64,000 bases of DNA from Bryoerythrophyllum caledonicum (lineage: Eukaryota > Streptophyta > Bryopsida > Pottiales > Pottiaceae), in contig OZ020524.1 in assembly GCA_963971425.1 (NCBI GenBank), positions 14,449,845 through 14,513,844 on the forward strand, read 5' to 3'. Made by a program: the position numbers and the translations under genes. Of this stretch, positions 42,498 through 53,100 are shown one piece after another (the stretch's first letter is position 1; each line of letters opens with the position of its first letter). The notes under the pieces were generated by a model that made no database searches, had not been told where the DNA came from, and saw nothing but the letters and a program-made list of their open reading frames with translations.

Positions 42498-43991
42498 ATG
42501 GCTCTACCGGTGTTGCTAACTCTTTCGAAGATAGATCCAAACAAGTGGGAGGGGGCTGCGAAGGGCATACAGTTGGAGGAAGACCTCATCCGGATGGGGT
42601 GCCGGGGACTTTACGGGAAGCCATGGGTATTCAAGAGGGGACATGCGGTGTTGGAGTTGCAACCTCCCGGGAACTCCCGGGGAGCCTACCGGGCTAATCA
42701 CCGGTCTTAGACGCGTGGCACGAAGTGTACTCTCTTCGTCAAAAGAGCGAGTGGTCAGCCGCAGTCAACCGGGGGTTGATTAGAGGAACACGTATCGCAA
42801 CACTACAACTCTTCAGAATGCTACCGAAGCGACCACTTCACGAATCACCGGTTGAGAAGGGCGGTTGAGTTTCTAAATCCAATCCTCCATCTCAACCGTC
42901 GTGAAAGGGTTACGGCCCGGTTGGCCACTGCCTACATCGAGGCATTTTTCGAAGAATCCTCCCCGGATTGGGGGTCTTTGTTGGTTGAGGCAATCTTGCC
43001 TCAAATCCGGGTGGTTCGACAAGGTGGAGGCTCTAAGACTTTTCTGACCCCCTTTCTCATGCATCTGTATGAGCACCACCGTTGTGTGGACCCGGATGAG
43101 CAGAAGATGTGGAGAGATGCGATGGGTCCTCTAGATCATCCTCCCCGGGGCCCTCTTCAGCAACCGGAGACCCGGTTGGTGTTACTGGTGACTCCCGAGG
43201 ATCCTTCGCAACCGGAGTCGCGATCAACTCTACCGGGGACTCCCCGGAAAGCCTCTTCATCTCAAGCAATTCCAAGGAAAGAGAGGACCTCCCAGTCTCA
43301 CCGGGAGAGACCACCGCAACCACCCGAAACATCCAAGCAACTCACTCTCGTGGAGAACGTCTCCAAGTTCTCCCGGGAGGTGACTTGGGAGATCCAAGAG
43401 ATGGAGATGGAAGTAAAGGAGGCAAAGAGTTTTAAATGGGCTCTTCGGAGGATCTTTGAAGTGGAGGACAACCGGGAGATTTTACCGGCAGCCCGGGAGA
43501 AGCTAGAACTAGTGACCAAGTTGAAGAAAGATCTCCGGGCCGCTCAGAAGGAGATCCAAGACTCGAAGGCGCAGTCCCAAGAGGCTATCCTATCATTGAC
43601 CAAGAAGCTTGCCAAGCGGCCTAGTGCCACCACACCGTTGCAAGACCGGGGTTCACCCCGGAAGAAGAGGAGATTGGTCCACACCAAATCTTCTTCTTCG
43701 GAAGAGGATGGTCCACCCACTCAAACACCGGTGAGTAGGGTGGATTCCCCGCCCTCCAAGGAGTGGGGTGTGAAGGTCTACGAGAGAAAAAGAAACCTCT
43801 CGGTAACTCCTACCGGGAAGGAACCGGTAGACCTCCCTTCCTCAACCCCGGAGTCCTTGGTGGAATCTTCTGTGGCCATATTGATTGAGCTTAAGGAGAC
43901 TCCACATGTATCCATAGATACACCCAACATTCCATTGGATACCGCCACTGCACCGGTAGACCTCCCGGTGGATAGACCTTCCGGTGGATAA
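42498..43991 (+). pseudogene. Element-encoded coiled-coil protein of unknown family (frameshifted)
   Basis: Two frames make one gene: 42498-42707 (start MALPVLLTLSKIDPNKWEG) and 42852-43991 (379 codons), linked by a short stretch needing a frame change around 42700-42850. Continuation past 43991 to about 44118 needs another. Visible parts in order: a probably globular N-terminal half (RRAVEFLNPIL, then GGGSKTFLTPFLMHLYEHH), a Ser/Pro/Arg linker, a charged predicted coiled coil (about 43330-43620, with KLELVTKLKKDLRAAQKE), a basic cluster SPRKKRRLVHTK that looks like a nuclear-localisation signal, and a tail of PVDLPV-type repeats. No RT, integrase, protease or CCHC knuckle. The collinear broken copy at 3401-4928 shows that it belongs to the element. 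Function unknown. Confidence 0.6.
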
Positions 43992-44919
43992 TCCCAATCC
44001 ACCAGTAGACCTCCCGGTTGAGACATCCGACCTCCCGGGGGATTCTCTTGACCATGTTGGTACTTCCATACGTAGTGACAATCCCTATATGTCTCAATCG
44101 GAAGAGTCTTCCGGTTGAGTCTTTGTTATATATTATGTGTTCATTTACCTCACCGGTTGGTGAGATGTCATTTTAAATTGCTAGAATTACACACTAGGGT
44201 GAGAGTAGTGATGTCGATGGGGCCCCATTGCGCACTCGGTCACTACCACTTGACTGGTTTCTCCGGCTACTTATTTTTGTTAGGAAAAGGTTCACCGGTC
44301 CCGAGACCGCCGGACCGGGAGTCTTCCAGTTTACCGGTCTACCGGTAATCCGCCGGTGACTAGGCTACCCTTGATTTTAGGATCTAGATGTCGTTTTGTC
44401 TTTTAGTGGAGCTACTTTTGGAGAGTAGCTATTGACTTTAGTGCACCTCCTAGATGTCGTTTTGTCCTTTTGCGGTCTACTTTTGAAGTGTAGCTATTGA
44501 CTTTAGTGCACTCTTTAAATGCCATTTCCACATTTTGGGGATCTAGTTTTGGAGGGTAGCTAGTGGCCTTTGTATACTTAAGGCCCTTTGGCTCTTGTGT
44601 TATGTACTCTTCTCTTTGTTGATCTGCTCGTGTCTTGCCCTCATTGCTTGTGTCTAGAGTCTTTGTTGAGCTTGTGTGAGTGGACCGGGAGAGAGTTGAG
44701 TCCTCCTAGTGTGTCTTTGCTAGGTGTGCAAGGTTGTGACTTGTTGTGTGTTAAGTGATTGAGTGTGAGTAGAGACATCCCGAGGGGCTAGGATATCCGG
44801 GTTAGATAGGTAGAGTGAGGTCCGGGACTTGTGCTCTAGACTTTTCAGCGGTGGGACCGGGAAGAGTTGCCTTTTCGGATGGGATCCGGGAAGCCTACGG
44901 CTATTTATGATAGCCTCCT

Positions 44920-45142
44920 TTAACCCCTAAAGGACCAGAGTCTCCTTCGGGGGGATTCCTTGATTTTTGGACAGGTTTCTAAAATTTGAAAAAAAATCAA
45001 TTTTCTCTAAATTTTTTATTCTAGATTGCCTTTGATAAGAGCTTCGTGGACATATTTTTATTTTATTTTTTGGATTTGTGGTTTGAAAGTTAGTACCACT
45101 TATAGTTTTTGAGGGAAATTGTCAAGGAACTTTAGGGATTAA
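44920..45142. mobile_element. 223-bp TTAA element (copy D) with empty site in the window
   Basis: TTAA at 44920-44923 and 45139-45142, tips CCCCTAAAGGACC and, inverted, TCCCTAAAGTTCC. The same position in LTR-like copy 1 (5603-5606) has a single TTAA between the same flanks (GATAGC... and GTGGGAAGT). So the insertion duplicated TTAA and added nothing else. Its interior is a deleted version of copy A. Confidence 0.85.
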
Positions 45143-45793
45143 GTGGGAAGTGTTCGGATTGGTAGGGAGTAGGGGGTGACATCCCCCTTCTCTCGGTACA
45201 CCGGGAGACATCCCGGCTAAGCCTGAGTCCGGAGAATACCGGGATTATTACCCTTGCAGTGAATGAGTTCCGACGATCCCCGTAGAAGGTTGTTTTGCTC
45301 ATATGATTTGCTTAGTACTAACTTGTTGTGAGTCTTGTATCTTCTTGATTTGATTCATTGGGTGTGGTTGTAGTTGGAACCCGGGCTTGTGTGACCGGTT
45401 TACCGGTACAAGTTCCCGGTAGATTGTGAAGACCGGTGAACCGGCTACGACCTTTATAACTCTTTCAAGGTGTAGGGTTAGATTATGGATATTGTGGCCT
45501 CTGGACTGCGAGAACGGAGGGCAGTGACTTTCCGGGCACTGTAAAAACTTACCGGAAATCTACTCTGACGCTCAACAGAGTTTAACTGAAAAACATGTGG
45601 TTACTTGTTACCGGTTACTAAGATACCTGGGAAGCCATCCTTCGGGATGTGCCGAGGTATTATGTGTGAATTATTGTTAAGATTTAAAGAGTTTGATGCA
45701 CGATAAAAATCCCTGGAAACGATCTGGTAAGGTGGGCTTGCTTAAGGTTAATTTCGGTTAATTTTGAGAATAACGAACCACTAGACTACGACA

Positions 45794-48347
45794 TATATAT
45801 ATCTTGATTTGTAAATCTTGCATCTTCAAGTACGGCGATTATGGTTTGTATTTGTTTGGATGTGCCTCTTTCTGCTCTAAAACCTTCTTGACTATTATGT
45901 AGGATTTTGAATTTTTCTCTATATGAGGATAATATATATATGAGTGTACTGGTATATAATTTATGGATTGTGTTAGCTAGTACGATTGGTCTATGGTTGG
46001 ATAGTATTGAGGGATCTCCTTTTTCGTATAGTAGGATTGTTAGGCTTGTTTTCCTTGAGTCCGGTATTTGTTTTTGTTTGTAACAGTGAGAGAAGAATAG
46101 GAATAATAGTTTATGAAATCTAGGGGGCATATTTTTAAGTATTGAGTTCGGTACTCGATATGGCCGTGGAGCTTTGTTCTTTCCAAGGTTTTGTAGGCAT
46201 GTGTCGTATGTGGTTTTGTTGAAGTATGTATGTAATGGTGTGTCAGGTTGACCTCTCTTGTCTAAGGTATAACCATCTAGGTCATGCCATGGATATTGAC
46301 GTACAACACATGTGCAATTGATTGGATGTTGTGGTTGGTGATTACATGTTGGTACTGTGGGTCTATTGTTTTTATTTGTTGGTTGAATATTTCGTTTGCA
46401 ATGTCTTCTGGACTAGTTAGAATATTGTTGTGTTGGTCGATGATACAATTTAGTGGTGGAGATTCACTGTGTTTAAAGACTTTTCTGTTTATTTTTTTAG
46501 GGCATGTTTCGTAAAGTTGTCTATATTTTGAGATGGCTTTTTTGATGTTTTCCTTGGCATATTTTGTAGTGATATTCCGGGCTTGTTTATTGGCATTTTT
46601 GCTATTTTTGCAATATCATTTATCCATGTGTCGTGTGGGAGGTCTAGAGAGGGTGAGGTAGGGATTTGGGTGTTTTGTATTGTTAGTAATTCGTTGCATA
46701 TGGTGTGATTTTGCCATTGGGGATTATTTTTTACAATTCTAATAGTTTTTTGAATTACATGGTATGTGTCTAGGTATTGTTTCAATGTTTTAGCAAGTTT
46801 TTCGAGGTAGATATCATCCTTGTTGTGTTGTGCAATTCGTCATCTTTGGTATTGGTTGGGCTTTGCATGTTTGTTCAAGTGTTTTGGAGATATTCTTGAT
46901 GAGTAAGTCTAAGGTATGGCATGTCTCGTGCCATTGTATTTGGGAGAGTTGATTATTATTCTCAAGGGTGTTTATTAGTGAGTCAATTTGCATGGAATTT
47001 TCTTCAAAGAACTTTTGTGTTGGATTTTTCTAAGTTATCTTTTGGGATGGGGTTCAGTATTCGTATGGTGTCATTGTTTGTAATTATGGGGGTACGACTA
47101 ATTAGTATATTGTTTGGGATATGGAGTTCTATGGGTATGTGGTCTGAGTTGAGGCTAATGTCTTTGTTTGATGTGGAGGTCTATTGTGTATTGTTAGATG
47201 TATTTATGTAGAATCCATCTATTAGGCTCCAATTGCTATAGTTATGTCCGCCTTGTCAGGAGTATTGTGTGTCGGTATTTATATAGGTGAAGTTTAAACT
47301 TTATGTGAAGATGCGCCATTGATAGTCTGTGGTTTGAGGGGGAGTGTTATGGTTTTCGTTTTGTCGGCCAATTAAAGCTATGTCTCTGTTGAAATCTCCA
47401 CATAGCATGTAGGTGCGATTAGGGTTGTTATTTATTTGAGATGTAATAGTATTTTGTATGTCTATAATAAATCTAGTATCTTTGGGGTGAGATGGCATAT
47501 ATATGTGGAGGATTAACCATGGTAGTAGTGGTTGATTGGTAATTCTAATTATTTGAAGGTAGGAAGATATATGCATTGGCGTGAGAATTTTTTTGATGTT
47601 ACCCGGGAAGGCGTACTTTTTATGTATCAGTGTAAGGAGGCCACCACGGCCCGGTGTGTATGGTCTCCGTTGTTGGATGCATCTTGTTAGTGCATGTGTC
47701 TTATTAAAAATGAGTTCGTAGTCTTGAAATATGTTTTGTATATATTTTGTGGATTTTGTGGCCGATATTTTTGTTTCTTGTATAACTATGATAGCCGGTG
47801 GAATGTTTGTATGCGTAACCAAAGTTTGTAGGCTGGGGAGAGCGGTGTTTAGAGATGCAACATTCCATGTGATTATGTTTGTACATTCATTATTGGAATT
47901 AATGTTTTGGTTTGGGGGGGAGGGTAAAAAAGGGGGGGGTGGAGGATGGGTATATTCAAGTATTGGGTCGAAACATTTTAGTGACTCATTGATTAGATTG
48001 TAAGGAAGGTAAGGAAATTTTTGTTTTATTGTGCTTTTTGAAGGTGGTATGGTTTGATTGTGTAAGAAGTGGTATAATTCAGTGTGTATTGAGTTTCCGT
48101 GGTTTATGGTATTTATGTTTTCTTCTAGAAATTTTGTATAAGGGTGTGGGGTATGAATATGTCTTTCGGGTGGATTTTGTAAGTTTGATAAGGTTTGTAG
48201 TAGTGTGTTAGTCCATGTAGTTGTATTCGGGTCTTGTAGATTTAAGAGATGGTTACATTCGTCTATATTTGGGTGGATGGTAATTACTAGGGCATATAAA
48301 ATGTGTGTTGGTGGGTGCATGTTTTTTTGTTGTATGTATTGGGCCAT
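45794..48347 (-). pseudogene. LINE ORF2, 5' half (APE endonuclease and RT start)
   Basis: The ORF from 48347 to 47301 (348 codons) holds an apurinic-type endonuclease domain: IITWNVASLN, IIVIQETKIS, RGGLLTLIHKK, LILHIYMPSHP and YMLCGDFNRD supply the Asn, Glu, Tyr and Asp/Asn positions of the family. After frame breaks, a frame at 46785-46489 and the ORF 46130-45786 carry the RT N-terminal motifs (LLYEKGDPSILSNHRPI, SQEGFRAERGTSKQI). The reading runs directly into the 3' half at 35087 once the inserted element is removed. APE plus RT organisation marks an APE-type LINE; the clade (RandI/Dualen, I or other) was not determined. Multiple breaks show an inactive copy. Confidence 0.88.
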
Positions 48348-48709
48348 ATTTGGGTGTGTTGTGTTGTGTAGTTGATGTTTAATATATGTGTAGTTTTTAA
48401 GAGAGGTGCAAATGTCTAGGCAATGTGTTTGTATTCCGGTTGTAGTTTTATGGTGTTTGCCATAAAGTATATTTTGGCATTTTTCTTAGGTGTACTGGGG
48501 TGTCTCTTTTGTCCAGTGGGCATTGTTTTAGTAGTGGAAAGAATAGACACTTTATTCACACCGGCCTCTTTTGGAGACCGGAGTTTTTTTTTTTTTTTTT
48601 AGTGGGGTGTCTTTTTAGTACACTAGGCCTGGACCCGGATTGGCTCCTATATCCCCTCTTATTAGTAATAGGATTTTATAATGTGAGGGTTTAATGCGTT
48701 GTTTTTAAT

Positions 48710-49520
48710 TTAATGGTTTATGTATATATGTTAGGTATTTTCTTGTTTTATTGTTTATGTTTTTAGTGTTTTTGTTTGTGTATGTGTGTATGTTTTTGTA
48801 TGTGGGATTTGTTGTGATTTTATTTTTGTTTGTTTTTTTTTAGTGTTATATTTGGATGTGTGTTTTTGGTGATGTTTCTGTGAATTTGTGTATAGTTTTT
48901 TTGATATGGATTTGTGTGTGTTTTTGATGTTGTATAGAAGTAAATTGTATTTTTATGTGTTTTTTATGTATTTTTATGTGTTTTTTGGATGTTTATATGT
49001 GGGTGTGGATTGGTATACGTATGTTTATGTTTATGTTTATGTTTTTGTTTTTGTGTGTATGTGTGTGTGTGAGTTTAATATGTGTGTTTGTATGTGTATG
49101 GGAGGATATATGTTTGTGTGTGTGTCTTTGTGTATTTGTGTGTGTGTGTGTGTGTTTTGCTCCTTCGGAGACCGGCGTTCTTCTTCTTCTTGTGTATGTG
49201 TGTGTGTATGTATGTGTGGTTGTTTTAGTTTGTTTATGAGAGTGTATTTGCGTTGGTGGATGTGTGTATGTGCTTGTGGAAGCATGTATCCATGTGGATA
49301 TGTGTTTGTTAGTACGATTGTGTATGAGTATTGGTGTACCAATGTAGATTTGTGTGTGTTTTTGTTTTTATGATAGTAAATGTATGTAAGTATATACATA
49401 CATATATGTATGTATATGTGTATATAAGTATATGTATATATATCCATATATATGTATATATATATCCATGTATGTATTTAGTATTAGTATTTGTATGTAT
49501 TTTTGTCCAAGTGTATAATA
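48710..49520. repeat. TG/TATG low-complexity tract
   Basis: Runs of TGTGTATG, TTTATG and TATATA dominate. The long ORFs here on both strands (for example 48888-49373) are simple-sequence artefacts. Confidence 0.85.
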
Positions 49521-49649
49521 TACTGTATTTGTATTGAGTATATTGAGAGGTACAATATTGGTATAACATACTAATGTGCTTGTATAGTATTGATATTTTA
49601 CCATATGAATTATTGTGGTAAGTATATTTTACCGTGTGGTCTTTGTTCT

Positions 49650-50194
49650 TCACATGTTTGACGGTGTGTCTTCAATTTGTCTTGGTTTGACTCTTCCTTT
49701 GATGGCTCTCATGGCTTCAATGGTAGCTTGCATGGAATTTTGGATGCTTTCCATTTGAGCAACAAGTTCTTTGTGTAGCTTGTCGGTGTATCCTCTATTC
49801 TTTCTCCTCATCCTCTTGTTATTTTCTTCCAATGCATCCTCTAGGTCTTTCTTCGTCACATTGGTATTGGTGGATGAGGGGCATCTTGAATTTTGAATGT
49901 AGCAATGGTGTTAACCATGGCGGTGTTGATGTCATTGAATCCAAAGCTTTCAACTTGTTCTTGAGTTGGTGGTTCCACTCCTTCCAAGCTCCTCCTATGT
50001 GGGGCAAAGTCCACATGGTTTCCTCCAATGTGGATAGTCTTCTTCACGAACTTTCTATACACGATAGGATTAGCACATTCCACATTAGCACTTCCATTAT
50101 GCCTTTCACCATTCTCTTTATGAAACCATATGTTTTTAGTGTTATCATTACCTAGGACTTTGTATATGGCATTAGTGGTATCAATAACACTCAT
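49650..50194 (-). pseudogene. Possible LINE ORF1 / element protein, one frameshift
   Basis: Two overlapping minus-strand ORFs, 50194-49856 (GGNHVDFAPHRRSLEGV, FGFNDINTAMVNTIATF) and 49859-49650 (KKDLEDALEENNKRMRRKNRG then a charged coiled coil), read as one protein with a single frame change near 49860. A conserved-looking globular part followed by a coiled coil upstream of a LINE ORF2 in the same orientation suggests the LINE ORF1, but the 1.3 kb low-complexity gap leaves room for a separate element. Family not recognised. Confidence 0.4.
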
Positions 50195-52970
50195 TATGGT
50201 GTGATAGAGTTTGAATGAGAGGTATAAGGGGACTTACCTGTGCCCTGGGAGGGGAGTTACATGTGCCCTGGGAGGGGAGTCGATGTAGACTTGTGGAGTG
50301 TTGGTGGGGTCTTCAGCATGTGTGGGTTGCACTACCCTGGCGGTTGGTGATGATGGTTGAGGTTGGTCTTGTCTTATGAGTGAGGAGGTTATTGGTATAT
50401 AAGGGGGTGTTTGGCCTCCCTTTAGCTTCACAACTCTGGGTGAGAGCACCGCACTTTTGCTTGGGAGCTATCAGATCACAACACTCCGTTGAAGTGGCAG
50501 ACTCGCTTCCTCGTCTGAGGCAACAAGGCGCTCAATACTCGTATTCTCTTGTTCCCTCTTCTGCTTCGCGCCCTTGTTGTCTCGCTCCCTCGTTTGTGTC
50601 TCGCTTGCCCTAGTTGTTTCTTGCTTTCTTGTTAGTGTCACACCCTCCCTGCTTTGTTCTCTCGTCTGGTTCTTGTTTGTTTCTTGTACGTGTCTTCTCG
50701 GCTCTTGTCCGATGTGGCTCCAACTTCTTGTAAGAGAGTTTCCCTCCTGGTCTACAATCTTCGAGTGTGTTGTTCTCCGAGAGCGCACTTGCTTTCTTCC
50801 TTTTCCTGTGAGCTTCCTGTCTGCCCTGCACCACGAGAGCTCTTCTTCCAAACACAAGGATTTCCAGCATAAAACAATGAGTATCGAGAACTTACCTTTG
50901 TGGACGTGCTGTCTCTAATTGAGTCTAGGATCTTTGTTGTCCGTTGTTGTATCACTTTGCGTAGGTCAAGGGGGAGTTGGTCTTCTTGCATGGTATTGTT
51001 GGTGGGGATCTTAAGTGTGTAAGCGTAGCATTGTTGGCGGTGCCTGTCGCTTTACATGTTGGGTCTAAAACTTGTCTGCAATGTTTGTCGTTGTCCCACG
51101 TTGTCGTCCAGATTTTGTTGTCGAAGTCTAGTCTCGTGTAGCTGTAGCAGATCCTATCGAGTGATTTTCTTTGAGAGAGGAGGCATGTAGACTTGTGTTT
51201 GTAGTCCTGCAGCGGTCCTTGGTGGCTGTGCTTGAGGTGGTGGTCGAGACCCTCGATGTTGTAGTATGTTACTAGGTTGATGGGGTGTAGCTCCTGGAAT
51301 TATGTTGGTGAGATGTTGGTCTTATCGTCTGAATGTCTGGGGTCTAGGCTTTGTTGTCTTGATGTCCAGGTTGAGTCTGGTCTAGTAGGGTCGGCGCGCG
51401 TGGGGTCTGGTGTGAATTGATATCTTGGTTGCTTCATGATTGGGGTTGACGCGTGCAGGTCATGTTTGTTGTCTTGATCCCTGTGGTGTTGCGGTTGTGC
51501 TTCTTATGTGGTCGTTGCTTCGTCTTGATCGAGTGTTGTTGATGTGTCTTGAGTGGTAGTCGTAGGTGCTCTCTTAAACTGTCTCCGCCTATATCAAAGT
51601 AGCAGTCGTGCCCCTTGTGGCTGCCGATATATTCCTCAGTAGTGAATACTACTCTTGTCATTCTTTGATCTCCTATGTGAGCCTTTGTATTCGTAGCTTG
51701 GGGTTTGTCCAAAGAGAGATGTATCTTTTGACTCAACGTTTTCCTTCTTGTGCAGGTGGAGTTGGATGGGCCTTTCTTCGTTGGACTCCGGCTTATTAGT
51801 TTAGAGTAGCAGCTGTTGCGTAAAGACACAAAACTACTACATATGATGGAAAAAGAAAGCGTAAAGGGAGGGTGGGAGAGTGAAACCTATAGTATGGTGC
51901 TGATTTGTATGACGCTTGAGTTTCCACTCCTTGTTGTTGTGTTGCGTCGCGAATCCTGGTGCTGATCCTACGACTTCAGATCATGCTCCTTCCTGGACTG
52001 TTTTGAACCCTTGTGTTCCGTGAGCTGCTTGCAGCTCGTATGGTTTCCTTGATGCCCCAAAACTTGTTCGCTTCTAATATGTATACAGCTTGTGTAACAC
52101 GTAAAATGCTTGCAATTTTTAATTTCTAATTGTCTGTTGTAGTGCTAGCAGCGCTTCTGCGTGGTTTTTATAGATCTAAGTTTACTAAGATAGTGCCTAA
52201 AAGTGTGACAATGCTTGTGTTGTCTTTCTAACGTGTTGTTAGATCTGTTTTGTTGGCAGTACTGACTAGTTTGTATGCTATTAGGACTAGGAGGTTTGTG
52301 AGAATTTTGTGAGTTTGGTCTAGTTGTGAAACCTAAGTGAATCTATGTGCTTATTGTGGGGTATCTAGTGATAACATGAACAAAAACAACAAGAAGCAAA
52401 AGCAAAATTGTGCAAGAGTGAGAGCGAGGGTTGAAGGAAGTGCGTAGCTCAGGGGTGGGCAATGTAGACGTTGGTGGCAACTTGTGTTGATCTTCTTGCT
52501 CCAGCTTTGTTAGGTTGATGCTTCTGGATCTGGACTGCCTTCGGAGTCTGTGTATGAGCTATGTACGTGTACTTTCCTAAGCTTACAGATCTACCACTTG
52601 CTCTTTTCATCTGGAGTGAGGTCTAGACCTAGTCGCCCAACACATCAAGTTCCAGCTCTTACAGATGACTTGCAACAAGGTCCTACTTCTCAGCACACTC
52701 TCCACTTCGAGAAAGTTTGCACGCGTAGATCTGTCTTGCATAACTCCGCTCCAACACTTCACGTCCCTCCCCAAGCTCATACACTTCTAGATCTGAGTAA
52801 AGGTGGAATCATCAACAAGCCCAATACCTCTTGTTGCCCTCTACTCTCAATCTACGACTAACTTCCAAAGCAGCCCTCACCAGAAAAATCGGAGCTCCTT
52901 TAGTTCTCCATCCTCCTCTGTTGACGCCCGGTTTCTTTACAATCTTTTCTTCACATATTGGGTCGATCAA
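50195..52970. other. No gene recognised
   Basis: GC-moderate sequence with many overlapping chance ORFs. A duplicated 23-bp phrase (TGTGCCCTGGGAGGGGAGT) lies at about 50240-50280. Composition suggests an old transposon leader, but no domain or terminal repeat could be fixed. Confidence 0.4.
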
Positions 52971-52974
52971 CTAA

Positions 52975-53100
52975 GGTAAGCCTCCCCATAACTAACAAAA
53001 ATTCATAGCCAACGCCTATAAAATTGGGATATATTCAACCCTCTTCCATGCCATAACCACCAACTAAGCTCCAAATGGGGGTTTGCTATTAGTCTTGATT
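52975..53100 (-). repeat. Inverted third copy of the 17.6-kb dispersed repeat
   Basis: Read on the opposite strand it matches about 17640-17790: shared blocks include TATAAAATTGGG, CAACCCTCTTCCATCCCA-like and GGTTTGCTATTAGTC. Similarity is high by eye (most bases agree). It ends abruptly on both sides. Confidence 0.7.

Larger units (their letters stand above)
35088..45793 (+). mobile_element. 10.7 kb TG...CA LTR-like element (copy 2) inserted in the LINE
   Basis: Starts TGTGGGAGTCTA and ends TAGACTACGACA, tips that are inverted repeats at 10 of 12 positions. It is flanked on both sides by TATAT (35083-35087 and 45794-45798), and removing it with one TATAT restores the LINE reading frame exactly. 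TG...CA tips and a 5-bp duplication indicate retroviral-type integrase. The two ends do not repeat each other, so the whole insertion behaves as one LTR, that is a solo LTR of about 4.6 kb enlarged by later nested insertions (roughly 35.77-41.63 kb, and 44920-45142). Copy 1 at 1728-6248 has the same organisation without the nested parts. It carries an ORF of unknown family (42498-43991). An unknown non-LTR element using an integrase cannot be excluded. Confidence 0.75.

Noticed and set aside
35088..45793. Reading the large insertion as a cut-and-paste DNA transposon because of its 12-bp inverted tips
   Set aside because: A 5-bp duplication with TG...CA tips fits retroviral-type integration better, and short inverted tips are normal for LTR ends. 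Left open as an alternative.
48888..49653. 161- and 136-codon ORFs rich in Val/Cys or His/Tyr/Thr
   Set aside because: Low-complexity TGTG and TATG sequence; no conserved features.
50574..50918. 114-codon ORF with a hydrophobic start resembling a signal peptide
   Set aside because: Overlaps equally long ORFs in other frames, has biased TCT/CTT composition and no recognised domain.
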